Origin: an uncultured Saprospiraceae bacterium
GTDB taxonomy: Bacteria; Bacteroidota; Bacteroidia; Chitinophagales; Saprospiraceae
DNA length: 64,000 bases
Direction of reading: 5' to 3'
Assembly: GCA_937941765.1 (NCBI GenBank)
Contig: CALDGQ010000041.1
Coordinates: 41,450-105,449, forward strand
Below are positions 46,795 to 55,148 of the stretch, in pieces. Under the pieces are notes generated by a model that saw only the letters and a list, made by a program, of their open reading frames with translations, was not told the DNA's origin and did not search any database. A program made the position numbers and the translations under genes. Within the stretch, counting starts at the first letter, position 1, and each line of letters starts with the position of its first letter.

Positions 46795-48813
46795 ATGAAT
46801 AACATGAACCGAATCTACACACTGTTAACATTCTTAATTCTTTCAACCATATACTCCTGTAGTTTTACTGAAAAGATAAAAGACGGACGTACTGCTTTTG
46901 CGCGTAAACAATTTAGTGTCGCAACTGAGATGCTACCTGCTGAATATGATAAAGAAAAATCGCGTGTTGAAAAAGGAAAAATCGCTTTTCTAATCGGTGA
47001 ATCCTATCGTAGAATGAATCAACCAGAACAGTCGTTAGAATGGTATAAAAAAGCAATGGACAATCAATATGGGATTGATGCGATGAAGCAATATGCATTT
47101 GGATTGAAACAAGCACAGCGTTATCCAGAAGCAAAAGATGCGTTCAAAGAATTGGGTTTGGAAATTGGAAGTCCTTACGAATATCGACGTGAAATTACAG
47201 CTTGCAAAATATCAGAGGCTTGGATTGAGGATGGAAAACTAGGAGAATATACCTTGTTAGAATTACCGCTGAATACTTCAAAAGCAGAATATGCTCCTAC
47301 CCTTTTTGAAGATGGAAAAATGGTGTTCACCTCAGATCGAAAAATGGGTGTTGAACCAAGTGAATATAAGTGGACCGGAAATTTTTATTCCAATCTCTAT
47401 TTTTTTGATCCAGCCTCCAATGAGGTAACCCCTTTTGATGATAAAATTAATTCTAAAAACAATGAAGGCACGATTACTTTCAATGAAGATTTTACGGAAG
47501 TAATTTTTTCTCGTTGCTATTCTGAAGTGGATGGAGACTTGCATTGCAAACTGATGTCCAGTACTCGTCAAGGCAAATCTTGGTCGATTCCTATTAAGTT
47601 AAATTTTATCGAAGACAAAGCCAATTATGCACATCCTACTCTTTCAGCTGATGGAAGTGTGCTTTATTTTTCGTGCAACCATTCTGATGGCTGGGGTGGT
47701 TATGACATCTATCGAAGTGACCGAAATCCTGATGGTTGGGATCCTCCAATGGTATTGGGACGATCTGTAAATACGGAAGGGAATGAAAAATTTCCAGTAA
47801 TTGATGGAGACACTTTATACTTTTCGTCAGACAGACATCCAGGAATGGGTGGATTGGATATTTTTAGAACTTTCAAAATGGATAAAGACACTTGGAGTCC
47901 AATTCATAATTTGAAGTCGCCGATTAATTCTGGTGCAGATGATTTTGCATTTATTATTGATCGTTCGGCCAATGAAGAAGGTGTTTTACAATCCGGATAT
48001 TTCAGTTCTTCTCGTCCAGGTGGAAGTGGTAATGATGATATTTATAAATTTGAAAAGCGTTTTGTAGAACCACCTGTTGTCGAAATTCCTAAACCTGATC
48101 CTAAAAAACCTGAACCTGTAAAACCAAAACCGATTGTTTATAAAATGATCTTAAATGGGTATGTCGTTGAAAAGATTTTTCAAGACCCCAATAATCCTGA
48201 AAGCAAAATGTTAGGAAAACGTCCTTTGCCCGGAAGTCAGGTTACCGCAACTTTTAATGGAAAAAGAGAAACCTTTACGGTCGGTGATGATGGATTATTT
48301 ACTATCGAATTGACAGACAATACGGACTATTCATTTAATGCTACGAAATCAAATTACCTAACCGGCGACGGTCGATTCTCCTCCAAAGGAATCGGAAAAG
48401 ATCCAATAAACCCGACACAAGAATTCGAAGTAGAAATAGTGTTAGATAAAATTTTCAAGAATAAGGAAATTGTACTCGAAGATATATACTACGATTATGA
48501 CAAATCAGATATCCGATCAGACGCTACCAGATCACTTGATAACCTGGCAACAATTCTCGTCAGAAATCCTCAATTAAATATCCAACTTTCGGCACACACT
48601 GATTGTCGAGGAGCCGATGGTTACAATAAATCGCTGTCTCAAAAAAGAGCAGAATCTGCAGTCAATTATTTAATTACCAAAGGAATTCAACCTACAAGAT
48701 TATCAGCAGTTGGCTATGGAAAAGACCGTTTACGGACTGACTGTCAATGCAATAGATGTAGTGAAGAAGAGCACCAATTAAATAGGCGCACAACTTTCAA
48801 AGTTGTGGATTGA
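46795..48813 (+). CDS. PorE-like lipoprotein: TPR, beta-propeller, carboxypeptidase-regulatory and OmpA C-terminal domains
   Basis: The start at 46795 gives NRIYTLLTFLILSTIYSCS, a lipoprotein signal; the upstream ATG at 46759 adds 12 polar residues. Domain order: TPR-like helices (about 20-120; YRRMNQPEQSLEWYKKAM); PD40/WD40-type propeller (about 145-420; LSADGSVLYFSCN, FPVIDGDTLYFSSDRHPG); a Pro/Lys linker; a carboxypeptidase-regulatory-like fold (about 445-535; GDDGLFTIELTDNTDYSF); and an OmpA C-terminal domain (about 550-672; YYDYDKSDIR, LSAHTDCRG, QKRAESAV). This is the order described for Porphyromonas PorE, an outer-membrane-associated T9SS component that binds peptidoglycan. Many Bacteroidota have several such OmpA paralogues, so the PorE identity is probable rather than certain. 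No PorP/SprF precedes it. Confidence 0.85.
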   Translation: MNNMNRIYTLLTFLILSTIYSCSFTEKIKDGRTAFARKQFSVATEMLPAEYDKEKSRVEKGKIAFLIGESYRRMNQPEQSLEWYKKAMDNQYGIDAMKQYAFGLKQAQRYPEAKDAFKELGLEIGSPYEYRREITACKISEAWIEDGKLGEYTLLELPLNTSKAEYAPTLFEDGKMVFTSDRKMGVEPSEYKWTGNFYSNLYFFDPASNEVTPFDDKINSKNNEGTITFNEDFTEVIFSRCYSEVDGDLHCKLMSSTRQGKSWSIPIKLNFIEDKANYAHPTLSADGSVLYFSCNHSDGWGGYDIYRSDRNPDGWDPPMVLGRSVNTEGNEKFPVIDGDTLYFSSDRHPGMGGLDIFRTFKMDKDTWSPIHNLKSPINSGADDFAFIIDRSANEEGVLQSGYFSSSRPGGSGNDDIYKFEKRFVEPPVVEIPKPDPKKPEPVKPKPIVYKMILNGYVVEKIFQDPNNPESKMLGKRPLPGSQVTATFNGKRETFTVGDDGLFTIELTDNTDYSFNATKSNYLTGDGRFSSKGIGKDPINPTQEFEVEIVLDKIFKNKEIVLEDIYYDYDKSDIRSDATRSLDNLATILVRNPQLNIQLSAHTDCRGADGYNKSLSQKRAESAVNYLITKGIQPTRLSAVGYGKDRLRTDCQCNRCSEEEHQLNRRTTFKVVD

Positions 48814-48853
48814 TTTTTGCATTTTTCAAAGTTCAAACAACTTTGATTTCCAA

Positions 48854-49291
48854 ATGCCGAATTCAGAATCTAAAAGAATTGATTACATATCAACTAGCAG
48901 ACAACCTTCTTTCAAAAAAATAGTCGACATCGTCAACTGTTTTGGTCATCAAAAAAAGAAGTGCAAAAAAGAATTTATTGACAATGCATTAAATGCGAAA
49001 CAACAACTTTGGTTTGCTCCTTTCGAACGATCTGAGAAAAGAGACATCCGATTAAATAATGATGGTTCGCTTCTAATCGAAACTTGGTTTTCATCAAGAA
49101 CACAAAAAGCAAAGTTGAAAAAAATGATGGAAGAAGGAATGCAACGTGTGGTTTTTGCACGATTGAAAGACTACAAAGGAGATGACAAGTTTCGTTTCGC
49201 AGGAATTTTCATTGTTGACAAAATGAATTCATCCAAAGAGAATGGTATTCTTTACAAAAAAGTAGCTGATACTATTTTGATAGAGAAATAA
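48854..49291 (+). CDS. Hypothetical cytoplasmic protein (145 aa)
   Basis: I do not recognise a family. The ATG at 48854 is preferred to the one at 48803, because the earlier start overlaps the previous gene by 11 bp and adds an unlike sequence. The protein is basic, with no signal peptide or membrane helix. Features include FKKIVDIVNCFGHQKKKCKK near the start, LWFAPFERSEKRDIRLNNDG in the middle and VVFARLKDYKGDDKFRFAGI near the end. The last resembles the core of small RNA- or nucleotide-binding domains only vaguely. It is 40 bp downstream of the PorE-like gene and followed by a strong terminator, so it may be the last gene of that transcript. Confidence 0.6.
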   Translation: MPNSESKRIDYISTSRQPSFKKIVDIVNCFGHQKKKCKKEFIDNALNAKQQLWFAPFERSEKRDIRLNNDGSLLIETWFSSRTQKAKLKKMMEEGMQRVVFARLKDYKGDDKFRFAGIFIVDKMNSSKENGILYKKVADTILIEK

Positions 49292-49323
49292 AGAAATAAT
49301 ACGAGAGAATTATATTGAAGGCT

Positions 49324-49357
49324 AGGCGTAACACTTTTTGTTACGCCTTTTTTTTTC
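49324..49357 (+). terminator. Intrinsic terminator after the 145-aa hypothetical gene
   Basis: AGGCGTAAC pairs perfectly with GTTACGCCT around ACTTTTT, followed by nine T. It is 33 bp past the stop at 49291. Confidence 0.9.
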
Positions 49358-49381
49358 GAATTTTATAACCTTAAAAATCAA

Positions 49382-49936
49382 ATGGTCATGAGAAACTTTA
49401 TTTATGTATTTGTGTTGTTATTTTGTTTTGCCTGTGGCGATGATGATAATGTCACACCAAACACAGACCCAGATTCAACAGCTCTATTTTCTGACATTGA
49501 CATTGTAACTGGATTGCAACTGCGAGATGAAAATGCTAGTCTAATTGGTACTGTAGGAAATCCCAATATCAAAAATGAAGACAGTTCAATTTATCCAAAC
49601 CCAGCGAATAGTGTTGTAACTATTAGTTCACCAATCAACACTATAGAGACGGTATGGATACTTCCTGGAAATCAAACCACAGATTTCGGAGACGTAGATT
49701 TTCAAAGTAAAGTAGGCGCTATCATGTATGATCAAACGCAATTGGACGAATCACAAGTCGGAACTTTCGGTTTAAATGGACCACAAATTAATCTCAACTT
49801 ACAGGATTTTGACAATGGATATTATCGCATTTTTTATCACATGACAGATGGTGAATTGAGATGGGATAATTTCTATTTGAATAAGGATCTTTCTGGTAGT
49901 GAATTGTCTGATAAGGTTTTTGAGGATTGGAATTAA
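49382..49936 (+). CDS. Lipoprotein carrying a T9SS type A-like C-terminal domain
   Basis: A 184-residue protein. The second Met, at 49388, gives the better lipoprotein signal MRNFIYVFVLLFCFACGDDD. The region after residue 70 resembles a type A sorting domain: SIYPNPANSVVTISSP, then IETVWILPG and a late DFDNGYYRIFYHMTDGELRW. The positions correspond to the YPNP start and the GxYxxxxxxxG block. Some 20 residues follow the final block (NFYLNKDLSGSELSD). The combination is unusual, because type A cargo normally uses a cleavable signal peptide rather than a lipobox. It may be a lipoprotein that retained a CTD-like fold, or a reduced relic of a larger cargo. Function is unknown. Confidence 0.75.
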   Translation: MVMRNFIYVFVLLFCFACGDDDNVTPNTDPDSTALFSDIDIVTGLQLRDENASLIGTVGNPNIKNEDSSIYPNPANSVVTISSPINTIETVWILPGNQTTDFGDVDFQSKVGAIMYDQTQLDESQVGTFGLNGPQINLNLQDFDNGYYRIFYHMTDGELRWDNFYLNKDLSGSELSDKVFEDWN

Positions 49937-49937
49937 G

Positions 49938-50043
49938 TAACGGTTGACGGTGAACGGTTGACGGTGAACGGGGAGCACGTGTGCATACATACACGCGTGC
50001 TGCCCGTTTATCGTTTACCATCAACCGTTGACCGTTTTTTTTT
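49938..50043. repeat. Long REP-like inverted repeat (hairpin) between a lipoprotein gene and an L-domain gene
   Basis: AACGGTTGACGGTGAACGG repeats twice on the left, and CGTTTACCATCAACCGTTG followed by ACCGTTTTTTTTT lies on the right. The arms are mutually complementary in the main, and the centre AGCACGTGTG ... CACGCGTGCT is itself palindromic. The whole forms a hairpin of about 100 bases with a T-run on the right edge. It can act as a terminator for the 49382 gene, and is probably one member of a genomic REP family. Confidence 0.7.
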
Positions 50044-50083
50044 ACAAAAATTTAGTATCTTGAAATTATAACCTTGCATTCAC

Positions 50084-52996
50084 ATGAGACCCTATTTAAT
50101 ACTACCCATTTTACTATTTACCTTCCTCAACAGCTTTGCAACCATTTGTCATCCAAACGGCATAACGGTAAATAATACTTCAGAGTTTCTGAATTTATTA
50201 TCATCATGCGATACGATTGGTGGTGATTTAATTTTTCAAGGAAACTTCACAGCCCCAACATTTCCACCTACTTCATTAAGTGTAGTTTTAGGCGATTTTC
50301 GAATTTTGAAAAGTAATCAATTTACCCTAACAAACACTTTACAATCTCTTACTCATATCGGTGGTGACTTACAAATAAGTTTCTGTTCTTCGATACAACT
50401 TTTAAGTTCATTTCAGAATGTACAACATATCGGAGGTGATTTAATTCTTCAAGGTAATTCAGGAATTCAAACTATAAAGTACTTAAATAATCTCCAGTCA
50501 ATTGGTGGGAAAATTATAATTGAAGGAAATGATCAACTAATGGCCATCAACGGACTCGAAAGTTTATTTCAAATGGATGGTGCAATTGTCATCCAAAATA
50601 ATAGTGTACTAGAATGTATTTATGGATTGAAAAACATAGCTGCTGCTGGAATTGATAATCTTACTATTAAAGATTGCCCTCAACTTAGTATTTGTCAACT
50701 TGACAATTTTTGCGATTATATTGTTGGAAACGGATCTGCAACAATTGAAAACAATGCGCCAGGATGTAATCTTGTTACAGAAATTACGGTAGGTTGTGTA
50801 CCAATCAACTGCCCAACAAGTGACGTCGAAATTACTAATGCTTTTGATGATTTAAATTATGAAATTATTTATAAAAATTGTACCTCCATAAATCATGATA
50901 TCTATGTCGAATTTGATGCATTCTATGAGTTTGATTATAACCATGACAAAGGATTTAATGCACAAGTAGAAAACTTGCAAGGAAATATTTTTATTCAATA
51001 CAATCAAGTGAATTTGCCCACGTTGGGTTTCAATAATTTGCAAAGTATTAGTGGTAGTATTTCCATCATCAATAACCCTTCAATTGTTCGTTTAGATGGT
51101 TTTTCTTCTTTGCAATCTATAGGAGGAAATTTAATTATTGAAGGTTATGACTTTTTGTTTCCATTTGCTAGTTTACTTTGGGGATTTAATAGTTTAGATA
51201 CAATAGAAGGTAATTTAGAATACCGTAACAATGCAGCTGCAGAAATACTTCCAATCCTTCCAACATTAACTACTATCAACGGAGATATCATCATTGAAAC
51301 AAACAATGTACTTAACTTCGAAATGATTGCCAATGTTGAACAAGTTGGTGGCAATATTCACATATCGAATAATCCAAACTTACTAAACCTATTTTCTTTT
51401 GTAAATATCGACCCAACTTCATTTTCTAATCTAATTATTGAAAACAATCCAAATGTTAGTTTTTGCCATCTACCAAATTTTTGTGACTATTTGGAACAAG
51501 GTGGAGCCGCAACCATTAGTGGAAATGGAATCAATTGTACATCTGTTCAAGATGTGGAATCGGAATGTAATGAAATTCTAGATTGTCAAATAAATTCTGT
51601 TGTGATTACGTCCCAAAGCGACCTAAATTTATTTCAAGCGCAGTATCCATTCTGCAATAAAATAGATGGTACTTTAATGATCGAAAGCGCTGATAATTTA
51701 GCGGCCTTCCAAAATATAGATACTATACTTGGTTCTTTGAGAATTAGTGATCTTAATTCTGAGGATTTAAATGACCTACAAAATTTAGAATATATTGGTG
51801 GTTCATTAATCTTAAATGGGCAAACCAATTTTGAAAATTTAACTGGGTTATCCAATCTAAATTACATAGGAGGTGCCATTGCGATTGATGGAAATTTTGG
51901 ATTGAAAAATTTACAAGGACTAGATGGGCTAACTTTTGTCGGAGGTGATATATTTGTTTTAAACAGTACTATAGAGGACATGAGTAATGATTGTCCAAAT
52001 TTGTCAAGTTTTGCTGGCAATATTACATTTGAAAATAACACCCTTCTTACGCATACACCGATTTTTGATAATGTGAGCAATTCTTCTGGTGGTTTTTCAT
52101 GTACTGGTAACAACCAACTTAAAACGATTCAAGGTTTTAACAATGGTACTTTTCTTAATGGAAATCTTTATATTGAAAATAATGATAGTCTTTTTTCCAT
52201 TAATGCATTTCAAAATATTGAGACAATCACTGGAAATTTTCAATTAAAATCTAATCTTGCCTTGACAGAAATTCAAGGATTCGGAAATGTCAAAAACATT
52301 GAACAATTCGTCACTTTATATGAAAATGAATTATTAACTGCCCTTCCATTTACAAGTCTTGAATCCGTAAACGGAAATTTTTTAATTTCAAAATCAAATG
52401 CTGCGAATCTATCAGGTCTTCAAAATTTAGAAACAATTAACGGAAATTTTGAAATCACGAACAATCAATTGCTAACAAATATTGCTGATCTTATTAATCT
52501 TCAAACTGTTGGAGGATATTTAGCCATTTTTAATAACAATTTATTGACAAGTTTAGATGGACTTCAAAACATTGATCCATCTACTATTAGTAACTTATTT
52601 TTATACGGCTCTGATCTGTTGTCGGATTGTTCTGTCCAAAGTATTTGTGATTACTTAAATGACCCTATGAATCCATCTTCTGTTAATACGAATGCTTCTG
52701 GCTGCTTGAATGAAGAAGAAATTTTAGCCGCCTGTTCATTTACTAATATTGAAAATACCCATTTTGATTTTGCACGAATTTATCCAAATCCTGCAGCAAA
52801 TGAGGTTTTCGTTGAAACTTTCTTATCAAGTTATAATTTAAGTATTCAAAATACGATTGGTCAAGTAGTTTTGGAAATGCGGAATACGAATAATAATTCG
52901 TTCGATATTTCTGGACTTGAAAATGGTGTTTATATTGTTATAATTGAGGGAGGCAAAGCGCAAATTGTGAAGGAGAAATTAATAGTAAGCAAATAG
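50084..52996 (+). CDS. Secreted multi-L-domain protein with T9SS type A sorting domain (970 aa)
   Basis: Signal peptide about 1-18. Most of the protein consists of receptor-L/LRR-like repeats with the patterns xSIGGxLxIxGN and LTxLxGLQN. They are arranged in three modules, each beginning after a Cys and closing with a Cys cap: LSICQLDNFCDYI ... GCNLVTEITVGC; VSFCHLPNFCDYL ... NCTSVQDVESEC; LSDCSVQSICDYL ... GCLNEEEILAAC. The sorting domain is RIYPNPAANEVFVETF ... ENGVYIVIIEGGKA. The same Cys cap closes the L-domain regions of the two genes at 31736 and 23419. L-domains and LRR-like solenoids bind proteins or glycans in known cases, so an adhesive or receptor role is plausible; no ligand is visible. 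Confidence 0.87.
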   Translation: MRPYLILPILLFTFLNSFATICHPNGITVNNTSEFLNLLSSCDTIGGDLIFQGNFTAPTFPPTSLSVVLGDFRILKSNQFTLTNTLQSLTHIGGDLQISFCSSIQLLSSFQNVQHIGGDLILQGNSGIQTIKYLNNLQSIGGKIIIEGNDQLMAINGLESLFQMDGAIVIQNNSVLECIYGLKNIAAAGIDNLTIKDCPQLSICQLDNFCDYIVGNGSATIENNAPGCNLVTEITVGCVPINCPTSDVEITNAFDDLNYEIIYKNCTSINHDIYVEFDAFYEFDYNHDKGFNAQVENLQGNIFIQYNQVNLPTLGFNNLQSISGSISIINNPSIVRLDGFSSLQSIGGNLIIEGYDFLFPFASLLWGFNSLDTIEGNLEYRNNAAAEILPILPTLTTINGDIIIETNNVLNFEMIANVEQVGGNIHISNNPNLLNLFSFVNIDPTSFSNLIIENNPNVSFCHLPNFCDYLEQGGAATISGNGINCTSVQDVESECNEILDCQINSVVITSQSDLNLFQAQYPFCNKIDGTLMIESADNLAAFQNIDTILGSLRISDLNSEDLNDLQNLEYIGGSLILNGQTNFENLTGLSNLNYIGGAIAIDGNFGLKNLQGLDGLTFVGGDIFVLNSTIEDMSNDCPNLSSFAGNITFENNTLLTHTPIFDNVSNSSGGFSCTGNNQLKTIQGFNNGTFLNGNLYIENNDSLFSINAFQNIETITGNFQLKSNLALTEIQGFGNVKNIEQFVTLYENELLTALPFTSLESVNGNFLISKSNAANLSGLQNLETINGNFEITNNQLLTNIADLINLQTVGGYLAIFNNNLLTSLDGLQNIDPSTISNLFLYGSDLLSDCSVQSICDYLNDPMNPSSVNTNASGCLNEEEILAACSFTNIENTHFDFARIYPNPAANEVFVETFLSSYNLSIQNTIGQVVLEMRNTNNNSFDISGLENGVYIVIIEGGKAQIVKEKLIVSK

Positions 52997-53028
52997 TTTG
53001 TCCTATTAAAATATGATAACAATACGCT

Positions 53029-53086
53029 TGTCATTCTGAGCTTTGGCTCCCAACACAACTGTCAGGAGCCAAAGCTCAGGATAACA
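53029..53086. terminator. Convergent inverted repeat / bidirectional terminator
   Basis: TGTCATTCTGAGCTTTGGCTCC and its near-complement GGAGCCAAAGCTCAGGATAACA flank a loop of about 14 bases. It lies between two convergent genes and probably ends both transcripts. The TGTCATTCTGAG core is a recurrent intergenic string in this phylum. Confidence 0.75.
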
Positions 53087-53099
53087 ATCAAAATTCATA

Positions 53100-54383
53100 T
53101 TACTGCAAAGGCGCTTCATTCAAATAAGCAGCCACTCCTTTCTTATCATCCAAAGGAATATATTTTGATAACAAAGGACCATCCTCATTCATAGGCATAG
53201 GTAAACAAGAAAAATCTATATCTGCTAAAAATAAACCGCCTAAAGTGACTTCAAAGTTATTCAACAAATCAATATAATTTCCAGCTAAAAAGTCAACATC
53301 ACCTGTTGCACTCACTGTCCCTGTACTAGTAATCGAATTTCCAACCAAATAAGTATCATTTGGAATAGGATTGGTCGTTATGACTAAATCTTGGATACAA
53401 TTAGGTGGAGGTGATTGGCAAGCACATAAATTTGCATCCCACGTTTCATTTGGAGGACAAGTTGGCGGATGAACAGGAGGAATAATACAAGTAGTGTAAG
53501 TGTAAGAGGTTTGTGGCGCATTTGCAATGTTAGAAACTGTGACAGTATATTTAACATCGAGTGCACTTGTTGTGTTTATTCCAGTTGGTTCCCACACTAT
53601 TGAAATATCTCCAAAACCTACACTTGCACTATAAATAATGTTTAAAGGGATATTGGTTCCATTTTCATCGACCATTGTGACCGTTGCATTGGTAAAGTTT
53701 GCATTGGGAATTCCAAATGACCATCTAGGAAAAACCAATGGTGCTGGAATAAAATCGCCTGGAGGATAAGCAATGTAATCCCTGTTGTTTCCAGCAGGAC
53801 CACCACTTCCAATCACCCATAGTGCTTGACGATTTGGCGTCACCCCATTTCCAAAGGTAAGTCCATTAGAATATAAGATCCATCTTCGATGCCCAACTGC
53901 GATATTTCCTGCTCCACTATCTTCCATGTATAATGTTATGGGATCAAAGAAATTCCAAGTACCCCATGCTAAATTTGACCTTTGAGCGGCTAAGATTCCA
54001 TTTGCTGTACTACAAAGCCAAGTATCACAAGGTGCACCATTCGCACCTGTACAATGGCTAAGACTATTATTTGCTTCTTGCATCAAAGCTGATTCTTGAC
54101 AATGACTATTTAAGGTTGCATCCAAAACACAATTGTCATTTAAATCACACATCCGACGGAAATAATTAATTCTTGTGATAACTTTTTGGTCAACAGAATT
54201 TGCAATCGTACCAGGTGTACATGTCGCTAGATTTCCTGTCCATGCTAATTCCGTGTTATCCCATTCTGTATTTAAGTATACATTGTTGTAATCATCAACA
54301 GCCACTTCTCGTGGACATTGAGCAAACATTTGAAGTGAAATGAAAAGACATAATAAGCCAGCAGAAATGTGTTTTAGTTGCAT
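53100..54383 (-). CDS. Secreted CAP-domain protein
   Basis: A 427-residue protein with signal peptide about 1-21 (ISAGLLCLFISLQMFAQ). Residues about 65-200 have the pattern of bacterial CAP/SCP domains: ITRINYFRRMC, ATLNSHCQESALMQ, NNSLSHC and GHRRWILYS. Unusually many cysteines are present, which suggests disulfides outside the cell. Residues about 205-300 are Ig-like (ATVTMVDENGTNIPLNII). A Cys/Pro-rich segment follows (IIPPVHPPTCPPNETW). The last region (VGNSITSTGTVSATGDVDFL) resembles a beta-helical strand module seen in Bacteroidota secreted proteins. No recognised T9SS type A or B sorting domain is present, so the route past the periplasm is unclear. Function is unknown; CAP proteins bind lipids or have proteolytic or adhesive roles in other organisms. 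Confidence 0.75.
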   Translation of the reverse strand: MQLKHISAGLLCLFISLQMFAQCPREVAVDDYNNVYLNTEWDNTELAWTGNLATCTPGTIANSVDQKVITRINYFRRMCDLNDNCVLDATLNSHCQESALMQEANNSLSHCTGANGAPCDTWLCSTANGILAAQRSNLAWGTWNFFDPITLYMEDSGAGNIAVGHRRWILYSNGLTFGNGVTPNRQALWVIGSGGPAGNNRDYIAYPPGDFIPAPLVFPRWSFGIPNANFTNATVTMVDENGTNIPLNIIYSASVGFGDISIVWEPTGINTTSALDVKYTVTVSNIANAPQTSYTYTTCIIPPVHPPTCPPNETWDANLCACQSPPPNCIQDLVITTNPIPNDTYLVGNSITSTGTVSATGDVDFLAGNYIDLLNNFEVTLGGLFLADIDFSCLPMPMNEDGPLLSKYIPLDDKKGVAAYLNEAPLQ

Positions 54384-54551
54384 CGCGATTTAAATTTAGG
54401 GTTAGTAAATTTCAAGGTGTTGACTAAAAGTAATAATAAATATGGAATTTTTTAATATTAATAAACCTATTAACTTTTTCTGGTTTTAATAAACCAATTG
54501 ATAGAATAGACTTTCAAACTTAAAGCTGTAAATTCGATAAAAAAATCTTCA

Positions 54552-55094
54552 ATGGATTCTAATCAATCACTTATTCATCAAGTTTTGAATAATGCTGCGG
54601 AATTAAATATCACTACAAAATATGTAGAACGAAATGAGTATTTACTTAAAGTTGGAATGGTAGAATCCAACCTCTATTTGGTTGAAAATGGAACGCTACG
54701 GATTTTTTATGTCTCGGAATTTGATGAACAAACATTACGTTTTGGTTACAAAGGTTCGACCATAACTGCACTAGAATCATTTTTCAATGACCAACCTTCA
54801 ACGGTTTATATTCAAGCAATCAAAAAATCAACCGTAAAAGTGATTCCTAAAAAACAATTGCAACAATTAATCCGTACCAATCAAAATTTTCAATTAGCTT
54901 ATATCAAACTATTAGAGCAATTTGCGTTGCAACAAATGGAACGCGAAATTGACATTCTATCTCACTCACCAATTGAAAGATACAAAAGAGTGTTGGCTCG
55001 AAGTCCTCAATTATTTCAAGAGGTTTCAGTAAAATATATTGCTAATTATTTACGCATGACACCCGAAACTTTTAGTCGAATTAATAAATCTTGA
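54552..55094 (+). CDS. Crp/Fnr-family transcriptional regulator
   Basis: A 180-residue protein. Residues about 10-115 are a cyclic-nucleotide-binding-like beta-barrel (LVENGTLRIFYV, LRFGYKGSTITALESFF), and residues about 125-180 carry a helix-turn-helix whose recognition helix is VKYIANYLRMTPETFSRINK. Fnr iron-sulfur cysteines are absent, and the phosphate-binding cassette is not typical of Crp, so the effector is unclear. The coding end is abrupt: the last codons and the stop lie inside a perfect 14-bp inverted repeat, and the protein ends immediately after the recognition helix. Relatives usually carry a few more residues. It may be truncated by that palindrome. Start is the first ATG; a T-rich region with two AATAAACC boxes lies upstream. 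Confidence 0.85.
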   Translation: MDSNQSLIHQVLNNAAELNITTKYVERNEYLLKVGMVESNLYLVENGTLRIFYVSEFDEQTLRFGYKGSTITALESFFNDQPSTVYIQAIKKSTVKVIPKKQLQQLIRTNQNFQLAYIKLLEQFALQQMEREIDILSHSPIERYKRVLARSPQLFQEVSVKYIANYLRMTPETFSRINKS

Positions 55095-55112
55095 TTTCAA
55101 TCAAGATTTATT
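55083..55112. terminator. Perfect palindrome overlapping the Crp/Fnr stop codon
   Basis: AATAAATCTTGATT, a TC spacer and AATCAAGATTTATT form a 14-bp perfect stem with a two-base spacer, followed by a T-rich run. The TGA at 55092-55094 lies in the left arm. It may serve as terminator, or as a recent palindromic insertion that shortened the gene. Confidence 0.65.
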
Positions 55113-55148
55113 TTGATATTATCTCCGACATTTGAATAAAAAAAGATC

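Noticed and set aside
46795..48813. Calling this gene porE outright
   Set aside because: The domain order matches, but Bacteroidota encode several TPR-propeller-OmpA paralogues, so the symbol was withheld.
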